DNA of 64,000 nt from Ixodes scapularis (Eukaryota; Arthropoda; Arachnida; Ixodida; Ixodidae). This document shows positions 13,501 to 28,500 of the stretch, one piece after another. Each line of letters starts with the position of its first letter. Within the stretch, counting starts at the first letter, position 1. Where the stretch lies: NCBI RefSeq assembly GCF_016920785.2, contig NW_024609846.1, forward strand, positions 122,353,473 through 122,417,472, written 5' to 3'. The notes below the pieces were generated by a model, which saw nothing but the letters and a program-made list of their open reading frames with translations, had not been told where the DNA came from and ran no database searches. A program made the position numbers and the translations under genes.

Positions 13501-16500
13501 CCCCCCCCCCGCTTTTTAACGTGTGAATTAAGCCTAGGATAGCTCTACAAGCAACTTGTTTGATGAGATTTTGCAGCGAAGAAATATTTGATTCGCCAAT
13601 ACATCAGCTGAGGTTTGCAAAAATCTTGACATTTTTTATATTTGCAGAATGCTTGACCTCTAAATACGGTTCGATGAAATATTCACTGTTTTTCTTGTCA
13701 TTTTTTGTGACAAAACTCAGATGTCACAAGCATTGTCATATACCCCTTCAAAAATTACGCCCTCTTACTGCCGATTTAAAAATACCGCAAAGTGGCGTGC
13801 ACAGAAAAAAAAAAAAAACACCCTGAAAATGACAAGTCTATTCATTGCATACAGTCTCTTGGAAATGAATATTGTATCGGTTATTAGTTTTCCATCTTGG
13901 TGTTCTTTGCTCACGCCACTTCGCAGTATTTTTAGATCGACCTTAAGAGTACGTCATTTTTTAAGGGCTCTATTGTGTATGACAAATGAAACATCAGAGC
14001 TTGTGGCTGAAGAGCCACTTTGACAATCGTAAAACTAAAATAGCACGTGTAATTCTTAATTTATTGGCACCGGCACAAGCTGGGAGGAGAATCGCAGGGT
14101 TCTCTCTCTTTAATATTCATACTCCAACACGCGCTCGTTGTTTTCTGTCGTGCATCGGTTGCACTCTCGAAGTTCACAAAACGCAAAAGTATTAAAGAAC
14201 TTCTGGCGCTAGAGGCAAACCTAACTGAAAGGCATCCCTGACGTTCTTTTCCTTTGACTAAAAACATTTCCTCTTTAATAGAAATACTGCGGAGGCCGTG
14301 AAAATAATGAACTCGACGATTGGTCGGAGGTTAGTTGCGTATTTTTTCTTAAGAGAAAAAAAAAACGATCAATGTCTGTAACATATATATATATTGTGTT
14401 CGCGCAGCTTCAGTATGGGCCATTCCTGCCAATACAACCTAGAAGACAAATCTTGCGCCTTCCGCCGTCAAACGTCATCACTAGTGGATCCACCCAGTGC
14501 CGCCTAGATGGCGTCAGCGTTGCCGTTAGCGCATCTTGCAGTGCTTCACAACAGGCTCGGCGCTAACAAGCGGCGACGTCAGGCGAACGCGTCTGCTGCA
14601 TTGTGGCGTCTCTAGTGCAGCTTCGGCGTTTTTGCCGCTTGAGGCGGGTCGGGGATTCATTGAGGAAAACGTCATACGCAAGTGTCGTGTTAAATTAATA
14701 GTAAAATAATGATCTTTATTTCCAGTTAAAGAAATGGTGGAGCAAAAGGGAAAAAGCTCCAACAAGTGGTATTGCTTAGACTAGGTGGCATTCTTTATAC
14801 TCTGTTTCATACTTAGCGTGCAACGCTGTCAAACCTACTGGCGCGAGCGTGGAGCTTGATCTCGTTGATCATTTGCACGCGTTTTCGCGCAAATAAAACC
14901 ATAGATGAAGCCACACGCTCGCACCAGTAGCTTTGACAGCGTTGCACGCTAAGTATGAAACAGAGTATAGACTCGAGCAAGCTCTTAGAAAATCGAGGTA
15001 GGACTATCTGATACGACCCTAATAACTTCTTTTTTTTGTCGTGTTTTTTTCGGCAGGCCATCTTTTTCTCGACAGACATCTTCATGACGGCCGGCTTGGA
15101 CGCCGAGGGCGCCATGCAGGCAACCCTGGGCATGGGCGTTGTCAACGTCCTCATGACACTTGTTTCCATGGTGGTGGTCGAGCGCGCGGGAAGGCGAACG
15201 CTGCTGCTCGCCGGCATGGCCGGCATGGCGCTGTCCACCGTCGTGCTAACGGTCACCCTCGCCTTCAAGGTAAGCCACAACCAAAGGTTTCCGCAAGTAA
15301 CGCCGGAAGAACAACCATAGATTTGGCAATTTCTTCGTGAGTGAGCTGTTTTTTTTATCAGCCGATGCCTGGTAAAAGTGGTGAGCCCTACGCCTGAAAT
15401 GGTCCTCTATCCTATGAATGCCATCTTCCTTGGGCCAGTTAAGGACCAGGCAGATGCCGCGTGCCCGCTTGGCGGCCGACATAAAAAACAGCTCAATGGG
15501 CGTCGTTTCGACGGACGAGTAAAAACATTGTTTTTACTCGTCCGTCGAAAAAGTTCCAATGTTCGAGTTGCCAGAACGTTTGCCAAACAATGACCGGGCA
15601 TTGTGCGATGTAGTAACCAACGTGTGGACTGTTCTAGAGCTACCAAATTAGATATTCGTTGGTTGGATTGGCTTGTGTTAGGAGAAAATCCTCATGGTAA
15701 AGGATGGAGGCGGACTGGGTCCAATAACATAAGCCTGTTCTTCTATTCTCTTTTACACGACCGTATGTTTTATTCTACGATCCCATAGGCTGTATTGCAA
15801 TCGTAATGTAAAGATGTCGCGATTTTCGTCGCACCTCAAGTTTGGCGTCGAAATGCAGAAATCGACTGGTTTCTCAGTCGTTTTATTTTTCGAAAACTGG
15901 GAAGCAGTTTGAGTTCATTGGCAGTTTGCACGACAGAATACAACGTAGTTCAAATGCTATAAATTGATTCTGTATTAGGTTTGATTTTAAATGCAATAGC
16001 ATTTCACCTACACTGATGGCGATCGTCGGAACATTTAGGCATCAATGAACGCCTAAGCAAAACTTACTAAGTTTGCAACAATACTTAAAAAACAAGCGAG
16101 CTGGCGGTGATTCATGGTAATAAAAACCCGAAGCTCAGGAACACAAAAGGGGACGAACGTGTTGTGTTCGTCCCCTTCTGTGTTCCTGAGTCTCGAGTTT
16201 TTATTACCATAAATTTCTAAGGTTCTTTTCTTTCGGTTGCTAAACATGATACTTACAGAAAAAAAAAGACAGCCTACGGGTTCATTCCCTGACCGTTCTT
16301 TACGAACGTTTAATCCGTCTATCATTTGTTTTGCCGTGCCCCAGCTCTGTCGTGCCCGAGCTCGCATTACATGAATCTCGTCATGCATTACTTGACTCAT
16401 CATGCATTTATTTAACCTTTTCATTCACCTATTTTGTGTATGTGTGTGTGTGTGTGTGTGTGCTGCACTTTTCAACAAACGAGTCTTTCTCACTGCTGTT

Positions 16501-19500
16501 ACAAATTATAGTGAAGTTGTTTCATTGGATGGCACATCAGCAAGTTAGGCGTGCATGTTGGTAAGAGTTGTTAATTGATAAGAAAGGTTTTCCTGACTTC
16601 GCAAATTTTGAGCTGTTTTTTTTTTCATTTTTAGCTTGCAATCTGCATTACAACAACAGTAACGTTGTTGAAAGGTTCTTGGACACCCAGGACCTCATTC
16701 AGCTCGTGAAAAACGATTTCACCTCAAGCATTATCGCCCCCTGGCGCATTAGGAAAATAGCTGGATGATGAAGAACTCTTTCGCATAAAGAAAGGAGCTT
16801 AGGAGTACCCCTAATAGGTTTTTCACGAAGAACCCTTTTAGAGTATGCTTAAAATAACTTTTAGACTGCAAAATATGGATAAACCGAAGAACGCTTAAGA
16901 GTTCTTTTACGACCAGATTTTTTAGAGTGCGAGTGCTGTGCACCCTGATTTTATTTTGCAAATTTGGGTATCTTCTCTCTCATCACAAGAAAGACATAAA
17001 CAAAGGCATCTAATCATGCGAAAAAGTTGGTTATAACTTGCTTGCCTAGTAAAACATACCAATCACGTAAACAGATTCAATTGTGTGCTCTCTGGCCTCC
17101 CTCATAAATATACTTATTTACATGATTGCAATATATTACATGACTACGTGGTCGCCCCCTTTTTTATGATTACCAGTACGTGAAAACCCCGAATCTACAA
17201 AACCCGGTCGTTTTGTATGCATACTCGAATAATCTTATGGCTCCAACGTTTTTTTCATCGTTTTATGTATCAAAGACAAAGATTACAGTACAGCTTTGCA
17301 TAGATTAAGATTTTCGTATTTTCACGAAGCATCACATGATAATCAAAAGCGTATGCATGGCAGGCGCCACCATGTTGTAATTATATTTACCAGTTCAGTT
17401 TATTCAACTGCAGACACCTAGTTTATATTAATTGATGGCAGAAAGATTCCAGCAGTGTTAACATTAATCAAAGTATGGAACACGCATTTGGAGAACTAAA
17501 AAGGTGGAGAATGTATGGGTTTTTATTGTCAACTCTTAACACGTTAGAAACCTTCGGACTTTATCGCTCCGTAGTACGTGCCTGCATCATTAAAAAAATA
17601 ATGTAAAATAATACGTTTGAGACCAGAGATGTTTCCTAAATTGCAAATGGAATATTCATATGAAATTAATAATTAAATGTTTAGTTTAGAGTAATCATGA
17701 TTTTTGTTGAACCCAGAAGCCATATTTGTTTCGCTTGGAGTTCGGAGCTGATCATTGCTACAGAAGTAAAGGTTTAATTAATTTGCGCCTTCGCTTAACG
17801 TTAAAAGGACCACAAAATGATTTTTCAACTTCTTCCTCCTAGGATTTATTTCTCAACTCAAAGATGAAATAAAAAATTACGTGGTCGTGACGACCAGAGG
17901 TGATGACTCCAAGCTTCCACCGTGCTTTTTATGCACACGATGAAACTTGCCAATTTCAAGTGATGATGATTGTCGTCACGGCTCTCATTGTCTACAAATG
18001 GGAATTGAAATATTCGTCGACGGATTGATTGCTGACTAGCGCATACGCCCGAGTGACGCAGTGCTCGTGTGAAATGCGTGAGCTGTGTTCGGCTTATGTG
18101 CTTGGGCACTGCGGATGCATCACAGTGAAAAGGCGGAGAGCTTTTAAAGGAAAAGAGGTATAAAATAGTCGGCTATATTTTCGAATTTTCCTAGCGAAAA
18201 GCAGGCTTTAGGCTTTCTACGTTCGTGTACTAGCTTTATCTTGGAGCTTTAAATGAAATTCAATTAGTAAAATACCGATTTATCCTAGCCGAAAATTCAT
18301 TTCATGGCCCTTTTAATGAAGCGATAACGTCTTCAGAGCATCTTGGCTTCTCGTACTTTTTTCTTGAGCATAACAGGCGTAGCTCTAAATCCCGTTGCTT
18401 TATTCCCGACAGAAGTATAGTGGGACGAAACTTTTACTACCAGCCAGGAAAGTGTAAACGATCCCGGTCCCGGACGCCATAAAAACCAGGGACAAAGCGA
18501 ACAGGACAAACATTTCCATACGGTCTGCGATCCTTTTTTTTTTATAGTTTCCGGGGTGCTTTTTTTATGGCGTTAGATATTTTGGGGTCCCCAGTATATA
18601 TATAAGCTTCGGAGGCCAAGTTACACGCACCATCCCAAAAATTTGAGTTTATTTACGCTACCGCGTAACGTGATTCACGGCGACAGCAATTCGGCGCTCT
18701 CGTATTAGTTAACATTGTGGTGCCCTTGTTATCTCCGCGCCGGCTCTTCAACAGGACTCTGAGAATTTTCAGCCCATTTACGCTTCCGCTCTTGATTTCG
18801 CTCCCGTGTCTCATCCGTATTTTTACGGCGAGCCTCCTCGGCGCGCCGTAACTGAAATTCGCGTTCTTCGAACCCGCAACGGACTTTCTGAGGTCCAGTC
18901 ATAGAGGATGCAAGTTCGTCTGCTAGGATGGTCGTGTGCTTGGGCCGGCACAACGATGTGTCGCCTGCAGCCTTTCCTTCGAACGCCTCGCCTCCGGCAC
19001 GCACTTGCTGGCTTTCGCCGTGCTCCTGCGTCGCGTTCACTCTCGAGTCCCACAAGTCGCCCAAGCGTTATCGAAGGTAAAAGGAAATGGAATGAACACC
19101 CCATTTAATTCACAGAAATTTGTCCTGGCGATAGCTCTTTCTCGAACTACTAAATGAGCTACGTTAGAGCATCAGCACTCTGTTCCCTGATATTGTTGTG
19201 GGTGCCGCCGTCTTGATGCTTGTGCAGAGCGAACGCAACTGCCGATTGTCATGATTCAAAAGTGCGACTTCCTAAGCATTATATTCGATGTCCAGAGGCC
19301 CATATATTATTGCTTTTCTATGTCGCGAACGGTTTAAACTATTGTGCAGGATTTAAAAAAAAAAAACACTTCCTGTGATTTCAGATAAAGCTTTAGATAA
19401 CTGGCAACTACGATTTAAAGCTAAAACATGGGTAAGTGTCGTTACTCTGAAGCGTAGCTTATTTAGTGGCACTAGCTCATTCCATGAATAGGTGGACTAT

Positions 19501-22500
19501 TTATCGATAGGGTTGCTGGTCTGAACCCGGCTCGACAAACATAACTTTTTGTTTTCTTATAAACTCTGTGGCGGCGGCGGCGCGCGCTCAGCAGGGAATC
19601 CAAACTGCGGTTTCAAATCAGTTTTTCACAAAATTCATATCAATTGCAACTTTTGTCACATCCAAGAATTACCTTGAGCTCAGGGAGTTTCTGGACCTCC
19701 TAACTTTTTATCGTTTTTTCATATCCAACTGCGCATCAAAGCATGTGACCTCTGACTGATGTGTCAAAGGTGTTAATTTCTTGGAATGTGTACCGGCCAG
19801 TCACTCTTTCAGCAGCTTATAGGTGCATCTCATCTACACTACTCTGCTCGTTCATCTCCACCATAATCTGCCTGTCAGCGTCATGGTAGACGCCTCTAAC
19901 GTGGCTGTTGGCGCATCCCTGCAGCGACTGCCTCCCAACATGTGGCAGCTCATCACCCTCTACTCCTGTGCGCTGACACAAGCCAAGTTCCGCCACAGCA
20001 CGTTCGGTAGAGTGCCCTTAGCGACCAACCAGGTCGTCGAACATTTTCGTAATTTTCGGTATGGTCAGAGTTTCTTGTACTTATCGGTCCTAAGACTCTA
20101 ATTTACGGTTTCAAGTCAGGTGACAAATTCGCTTCTCCCGAAGTCCGTCAGATGTCATACATATCTGAGTTTGCCGCAGATATCGGAAACATCAAAGGCA
20201 AAGACAACGCGGCTGCTGATGCGCTCTCGCGGGACGTCATCCCGCCCTGATACAACATTATACACAAGGCAGTTGATTTCAAGGTCATAGGCCCTGCTCA
20301 ACGAGAAGGCACTGAATTTCAACAACTTCGTTCCACGTAGTGCAGCCTGAATGTATGCGTGGTCAATTTGTCGATTTTCAATACGTCTCTCATCCGTGAC
20401 AACACCATAAAAGCGTCGCGCTGTTTCATCGCTGTTTTCTTTGTTTTTTACGCCAAGCTTTCGACTCTGTACTCTTCCTGACGAACACCTCATACTTTAA
20501 TAGCAGCCATCGATGCAAACATGGATACGCATAATAGTATACTTGTTTTTAATGAAGATTACCACCTTCCGAAAATGATTAGAGATGTTCTTTTTATTTG
20601 TAATTTTTATTGCGATATTTGATTGAGCTTGTTTCGAGAAACGTGTGAAATCGTCTGTGAGAAATGTAAACAAGTGCTTTAAGGGGTTATTTTTTTTCAC
20701 CTCTGAAGACTTCTTCTTGCCCGCTGGACGAGAGCTTGCTGACCTTCCATTTTAACGTTGAATTAACAGTGTAGTACTTTTCGGTCCAAATGGTTTACAT
20801 GGAATTAACGAAACGTAAACTTAATTCAAGGTATGAAGTTATGAACCTGCGAAAATTATAAAAAAATAATCAGCGTCATTTTTTTTTTAAGCTTGTCGCC
20901 TGGAGCGGCGTTATTGTTCACATAAATATAATTGAAAGTTTTTTTTTTTTTTTCTTGCGATGTTACGCGTGTAAGTGCACGAATACCTCAATTCCCATTG
21001 GCTGCGACGCGTCATGTGGCTTCATAGCAACGGCGTCATCGTTGCTAAGAAGCCTGCCGAACTGATGGCAGCGCAGCGCAAAGAATAAAAACATGTCAAA
21101 ATACTCGTATTGACGTCAAATTTCTCAGGGAGGTTCCTGTAAACAAATTATATGAATGAAATTGAAAATGAAATTTCGCACATTTCGGTCTGGGGGGCAA
21201 CCGAACCTGTGCCTCCTGGGTGCAAGACGAGCACTCTTCCCCGACGCCACGGCGGCTCCGCGGTTCCGGCTGACTAAAGCTGTGCCTAGTGCGTGCTTTA
21301 TGCTTTCGCATTCCAACACGTAAACAGTCTTAAGTGTCTCTGCCGAATTTTTCACTCAGGGTATTGGGTATTACTTTTACAAGAGACAAACTAAACCTAG
21401 TTACTGGTAAGTGTATCAAATGAAGCATAAAGAGCGTCACACAGTGAGGAACAAAACGGTAATTTTATGGCTGTTTTTTTTACCAAGGGCTCTCTATTTA
21501 CGCCAGCCTTTTCTAATCTTGCAGGACCACGCGGTGTGGGTGTCCTACGTCAGCATCGGTGGACTCTTAGCCTTTGTCATCACGTTTGCCATAGGACCGG
21601 GTAAGTGATCCTTGGTATAAGCTATATATATATATGCGTGTCTTACCATAGGCGTAGACTACGGGCGGGGGGGGGGGGGGGGGGCATCGGGGCTCGTGCC
21701 CCCCCCCCCCCCCTTGGTGAGATCCGGGGCGGGGGGTTGGGCCCCCCTCCCCCCCACGTCGGGCTATAATCGTTACTGAGACGCTGTTTCCGTGCCATGT
21801 AACGAGCTTTTAGTAGCGGCATGTACACAAAATAACGCACACAGCGACGGACACATGGCGATATTCATACGCTGTAAAATGTACCCCTAAATAAACTACT
21901 GTTAATTACCGGTGTAAGAAACATTGCGCGGAAAAGCACCCCCGCCCGGAGAACCTCTCAGCCTACCCCCACCGGGAAAATGGAAAGTCTACGCCGCTCC
22001 GTTTTACAAATAAGCACCAGCTCGACTGGTGAACACGCAGTAGCTTAATTGATTAAAAAAAAGTCCGTTGCATGGTTCGAATATCTAGCTTCTTGCCACT
22101 TGTTCGTAAATGATAGGGACGCGGGAATCTGTAAAGCTTGTAATGTTTCCAAAATATCTGTAAAGCCTGTTTCACATGCAGCGATTTTGGCCCTAAAGCG
22201 GCGCGATTTCTGCCGTCGCGGCGCTCGTGCCGCAGAATTGCTGGTGCTGGCCAGAGCGCCGCGACGGCAGAAATCGCGCCGCTCTAGGGCCAAAACCGCT
22301 GCATGTGAACTAGGCTTAAGGCGTGAAAAATCTTCCACACATGCAGGCACGAAATGGGAACATTCAGGATGGCGACAGTCAGACTCCTGATTAGAACTGA
22401 GCTGAAATTAATGGGTTGTGCGCATTGTTGTGAGAGGCACGGGCGCATGTGTTTATTTATGAAGTACTTTCGCTGAACGCATGTTACACCAAGCAAAGCA

Positions 22501-25500
22501 TTTTGATACGGCATGCTTACGCGCGTGGGTCTTGAGTAGCGTATCACTCCACGTTTTTGATGGGGAATACACACTAAATATCGGGCCCTCTGTGATGTCG
22601 CTTACAGGCAAGAAAAATTTAATCGAAGTTCGGGTTATAAGCAGCCCTCAATTCGGCTCCATTTTAACTGTGTAATGATCCTACACTCTGTATACGCTAT
22701 ACCAAGTATGCTAGAAATAGTACATTGTTAATGTCTGAATTACTAACTGGCTGCTTATGGCCAGAACGGATATATTGCTATTTATCCTTACCATAAGCGA
22801 GCTTCTCACACCTTAGGTCGCAACGCACACTTTTATGTTATTAGATTGCTTTGTCAAGGTCAGATCAAAACTCCCGGAGCTTGTAATATTATTCGAAGAA
22901 AAAGCAGAGATATAAAATATGTCACAAAAGTTTTAATTATACGTCATTCGCCAGTCTGAAAGGTTAGTGGCAAGAATCAATGATGTCAAACTTTTTGCGT
23001 TGTTGGGACCATAGAGTTATTATAATGTACGCTAGAGGTTCAAGTGGCGCTAGTGTGCTGACGTCAATTGAAGCAGACAGCAACCAGTCGAAAATTGACT
23101 TCCGGTGATGCATTTCTATGGGAAAATGTGAGTGCATCATCTCCGTGTGCTCGATCATAAGAGCAATTATCCCGAATAATTCGTACGTACTAGCTAGCTT
23201 GGAACATTTCTCAGTAAGGCTGACAAAGTAATTGGTCAGTTACGGCGTTTTTCTTTGAAATTCATTGCAATAAAAACGGTGCAAACACGTTTCGTACGTG
23301 TATTTATGTGCACTGTCGGACACTGTAAGCGTGAACACGACGTTGGTGCTTTTCAGCATGAGGGATATACGTCCCAAACGAACGAAGGACATCTGGAAAT
23401 TAAGGGAGACGGCAAGAACTACGCAGTTACACTGAATCAGTAACTACCCGTGCATGTACAATCAAAATGAACTGAAGGCGACGTAATATATTCCGATTTT
23501 AAATAAGTACCGTTTTATTCTTTCTGCTCTGTGCGAAGATACTTGTCAGTGGCGTCAGAACTATTTTTCCCCTGGGGGAGCAAAAAAAAAAAAATACTAC
23601 CATAAAGATCATCATCATTTATTTTCTTTGAGGGCTCATTCAGGCACTATACTGGGGTCGTGCATATGATTACATGAATTAATAAACACAGTTGACACAC
23701 CGTCATAAGACCATGATATAAACACGCTACAAGTGAGCGCACTAACTGTGACAGATAATTAAAAAGCTAGAACCAAAAATGTATCCTTTGTGTGACGTTT
23801 TCTCAAGTTTTTGTTACCGATATTCTATTTGACCACACTGACTGTTTATGTACATGCATTATTTGACACGACAACGTTTCTCCCGTGTTCATAAATGATT
23901 AACGTAATTATGGAGAAACCAAATACCAGAGAGGAGTCTTTATTTAGAAGGAATAGGGCAATACATGCGATATATGAAAGATACATGCGTATTGACGGCG
24001 CAAGTTAACTCTAATTCAAAGCAGTCCCAGTTGCTTTGAAAACCTAGGAAAGGAATTTCAGGAAGAACTAGTGGTCGAGTTAAACGTAACAGAGGTAACA
24101 TTGAGAAATCTATAAATCGATGACACGGTAGCCCTGTCGCTGAGGCAGCCTTGGAAGCCACACCAAAATTATAAAAGCTACACACGTACACACAAGCCAG
24201 CCCACGTGTCCCGGTATATATGTAGATAGAAAAAAGGAAGGTTGGTCAGCAGTACCACAGATTTTCACTAATCACATAATATGAACTCCAGACATACAAT
24301 AGGATATTATGAAACATAAAAAAAGATTCGGCGTGAGATACCGTCAGCTGAGAGGAACAAACAAGCAAATGTTGTAAACGTGCTCCAGGAAAAATTACAA
24401 CATGCGCATATTTGTATCGTATACCTAAAGTAACATTGCAATAGTAATGTGCCTTTACATCGTCAGCGAGAAAATGATGTCAACGCAATTATAAACATAA
24501 TTTACATATCTTGTGCATACTTTATAAACAAAGAAAAATAAACGAACAATATTGGCCGTAAAAACGAACAGAAGCGTCGCTACAGTTTCCACCGTGACGT
24601 CATGAGGAGAACAGAGATTTTTCTCGTGAGATTATGATCGCACGAATCAAAATACAATCACGCTATCGAAAAATAAAGCAAAAAGGATCTTTTCAGTTAT
24701 CAGCAGCCGATACCCAACTGTTCGCAAGTTCACTCGGCTGAAATATTGTCTCCTTGACTCACTCTGGCAGGCCGCCAAAAGAAGCCACTGAAACTTCTCG
24801 GTGCTAATAACAATAACTTGTAATAAATATAGAGTTTAAATATACCCTCCTGAGTGATGTTAGAACTGGTCAAAATTCGCACAAACACACTTAGGCATTT
24901 TTACATTTCACAGTCATGCTGTGCCAAACGTGGACTTCTTTTCCGCGGTTCGTGCGACAAAGGTTTGAATTACGGAATCTAAGCTCAAAGTGGCCGTCAG
25001 CGCCCCGTGCACGTGCAATAGGAGTAGATGAGGCAACCTTTCCTACTATGACATTGTGCTTCGAAAGCAAGTTTTCATACGTCGCAGGGCACTGAAGGAG
25101 CGTTCGGATGATGCCGACGACGCGGGGACCGTGAGAATGAGAAGCACAAGTTTGAAAACGTTCTCAAAAATTAGTTTCACGTTTGGAGCTTGATCCTTCA
25201 GCAATGCACGAACATCTTGGATGGTGTCGCACTTGTTGCTTCCAAGTGACGGCGCAAGCCGGGAGACGTCGAAATCAAAAGTGCAGAGCCCCAGTTCCTC
25301 TTCCAAGACTGCGGCAGAGGGAGGCTTCCTCTTGGCGGCATCAGTCACAATTCCTTCTAGACGAACAAGCTCGTCGAGTCCAGGCTGCGTGAATCTCCTG
25401 TGAATTTCCGTCGTCAGATTATCGACCAGCTCAAAAAAAAAAAAAAATCTATTCTCAGGGCATCGTGGCAAACTTTCGAGGAGGCCGAGGGCTGGTCAAG

Positions 25501-28500
25501 CCGTTTAAACACGGCTTTTTTTTCTCGGCCTCCGCCATTTTTTTTAAATGGAAAATAAAGTATTATTATTATTATTATCATATTGTGCATGGGGACTCTA
25601 GTTCTTATAAAATTACAGTAATGATTGCTACTGTGGTGTAAAAAGCTGACGTTGTGACCAGTACTACTGTTTTGCATCCAGAAATTGTCGGGAAAATCAA
25701 GAAAATTGCTAATAATATAAATACATCAAACAATAAAACTGAGGGCTTACCAGTAGGGGTGTCGAGAACGCTGAGACTGCTGCTCGTGGATCGTCGCAGA
25801 ACGAGGAGCTTGTTGACCATGAGGGCTTTGCTCAAAAACTTTGAAAAATTGAGGCCATATGGAGGCGAGAGTTCAGCTGGGGCAGGGGATTAAATAGTTG
25901 AAAAAGACTCCAGAAATATTCGAGACAGGCGAAGCTCTATATGTTTACTTCTCCACAGTCGCGTCATGACAGAGAGGACAGACTCCCCAGCAGCAGTATG
26001 CTGTTTATAAAGGATGTTGGCAGTAGCATTTTAGTTTTTCCTCTGCTCCGCCCCCTCTTCCTCTACCGCACCAGCCAACAAAAGGACGTCGCTGCTTCGA
26101 ACCCGTCTAAGCCAAGCAAGGCTGCCTGACCTTGTCAGGATCCTTAAAGTAATCCCCCGTCGCACAGACCTTTCGGCTTATCCCCAAGCTTCCGAAGAAT
26201 CATCTACCGGCCAAAGGAAAGCTAGTCGCCTTCTTCTTGCTTCCTAGTCTCAGCTCTTCCATTCGCCGACACCGCGGCACTGGACCTTTTTGAAGTAGCA
26301 CTTCCAGGAGAGAGGGGATTGGCAGGTCGAGAGATGCTTCCGGCTAGTTCAGAAAGTCACTCACAGGAATAGTGCGGCTAACGCTAGAAGCCCCCAAGGG
26401 CGCTAGACTGGCTCCCGAAACTCTTTGGAGGCGAAACAAACAGAAGACGCGCTCTTCACAAATTATCTTGGCACTTCCCCTAGGCATTGAGATTTTTTAA
26501 GCTTCTGAAGGTCGCGCACTTGTGGCAGGCGGCCAGGTCGAGTGGTGTCTATTTTTTTTTTTTTTATCTATGTACAGTCTGAAGGTCATTCACGGAAATA
26601 GTAAGTTTACCGACAATCGCAAGCTCTGGACCCAACTGCCCCCCCCCCCCTCCCCCCTCACTTAGTGAATTGGAAGGGCATTTTAAGTTAATTCAAGCTC
26701 CCGAAGACTTCTTTTGACAGTGAAACGGCTTCCAGCTTTTTGAAGATCCCGAAGGCCGCGTACTTGCGACGGGAGGCCAGCTTGACGAATTCTTCCTACG
26801 AGGGTCATTTACAACAATTTATCTGTTGAAGACGGCGAACGTCAAAATCGCTATTTTTCCAGGGTCTTTTTCTCCACGGCCAGGTTTACGCCGGAGGCTT
26901 ATCCTTCGGGCTAGGCCCCAAATGATCGGCTTTTGTGGCGATAGCTCGAAAATCTGACTGAACAAAAACGGAGAGGCAGCCACAAAACAGCAGGCGCGAA
27001 ATGCTCTGTAAAAACCAAAATCAATAAGCGGGAAAAAAAAATAACTTTGACCGAGGTAGATTGGGGGAGCCGTGCTACCTCATTTGTAAATAAGGGGCAG
27101 CCGTTGCTCCCCCTGCACCCCCTGTTCCGGCGCCCCTGATACTTGTTCTACATTTAAAATATCTCCCGCACGCTCAAAATCTTTGAGAACAAGTGCCCGA
27201 TAATAGCTGCACGGCAAAGAAAACAATAGAAAGGGACACCTTTTATAGCCCATGTGTTTTATCCTTTGCGTTTTGAATGCTTTTATCCGCTCATGCACGA
27301 CGGGGTCATTTTCACATAGTGATAGGCTGGCATATTATCAATGTTTAAGCGTCACCGGAATGCTGGCGAGCCTTGAACCCACTCTATATTCCTTTCGATT
27401 GTAATTTTGCTTTAAATCGTCGCTTGTTCTTACACACCTGCAGCGGAACACACGTTTGGGACTGAAAAGTGCCGAAGTTAAACATTGTTCACCGATGAAG
27501 AATAATGCACTAACTAAAGCAATTATATTTTTGCAATGTTAATCAAGGTACATACTGTTCGGTACGACCAAAATAACCAAAGTGCCCCGTGTTATTTTCC
27601 GGCGAAGAGACAAAATTCACGCACGTTTTTCCATAGGAATGCACAGGAGCATTGCAAGAGTAGACTGGTTGCTGTCCGCTTCGATTTGCGTCACAGAAGT
27701 CGCATAGACACTGGCGCCAGTTGAACCTCTGGCGTACAGTACATTATAATAACTGCATGGCTGGGACAGCCCTACGTCCGATTTTGTTATTTGTGCTTTA
27801 TTTGGGTTAAACAGGGACACTAAGAATTCATTTTTTGCGTGTTTCATCGTGATGTGGATATTTTGGTATTGAATGAGCAAAGTGGGTCTGTTTTTTTTTT
27901 TTGTTTCCCATGTGAAAAACAACGAAAATTTAAATGCGCGAATTATTGTTTATATGATCTTAGCTTGGGGGGGGGGGGGGGGGGGGGGCACTCGTGTATG
28001 AGGTGACTAAGAATAATCATGAACCGGGTTTCTTCATTTTACCAATGCAGTTTCAATCTAGAATGAGGCTAGTGGCCTTCCTTGTGACCTGATGCTTGTT
28101 ATATGGGGCCTACATGGGCTAGACACAGGAAAAGCTGGCTTAAATTACCTTGAATTTCTTAAAGTAAGCATGGCTATAGGGTCCATAGGAACGTCCAAGA
28201 AGAATTTGCTCGTGTCTTACCAAATGGAACCGGAACAATAAGCCCGGGCAGCTCAAGCACCCTTTATACATTCACATGGGGCCTGCGCTGTGCACTTCTG
28301 CGGCTTAAAAGTATTCGTAACCAGCGTTGTCTAGAAGTACCAGACATTCCGATAAATACGATGCTTTGAAGAGGTTGTCGATAAACATTATAGACAAATC
28401 AGACTGATATGTTAGTGTAGACCTCCTTGAACATATCTCCTTAATTCTGGAAACATAAAATATAGCAGTAAATTAGCATGGAACTGGAGGATATATAATC

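Larger units (their letters stand above)
11465..15056. other. GLUT intron between exons c and d
   Basis: No host gene seen. It holds a two-copy tandem repeat (12821-13096), a C15 run (13496-13510) and a TA-flanked MITE (14798-14967), described separately. Open frames at 13560-14195 lack recognisable domains. Confidence 0.55.
15270..21524. other. GLUT intron between exons d and e
   Basis: This 6.3-kb intron carries two hairpins, a TG microsatellite, a solo transposon end, one copy of a dispersed repeat and a Ty3/gypsy remnant, each listed separately. The minus-strand open frame at 18729-19064 is rich in Glu, Arg and Lys and has no recognised domain. The remainder shows nothing. Confidence 0.55.

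Noticed and set aside
15041..15340. Frames overlapping 15057-15269 on both strands
   Set aside because: They overlap GLUT exon d in wrong frames and show only Arg/Gly/His-rich shadow sequence.
18729..19064. 111-codon Glu/Arg/Lys-rich minus-strand frame
   Set aside because: Faintly like transposon-borne charged repeats but no motif could be matched; not enough to call a gene.
22049..22163. BED-finger-like reading before the MITE (WFEYLASCH, ICKACNV)
   Set aside because: Spacing of cysteines and lack of downstream histidines make the match too weak.
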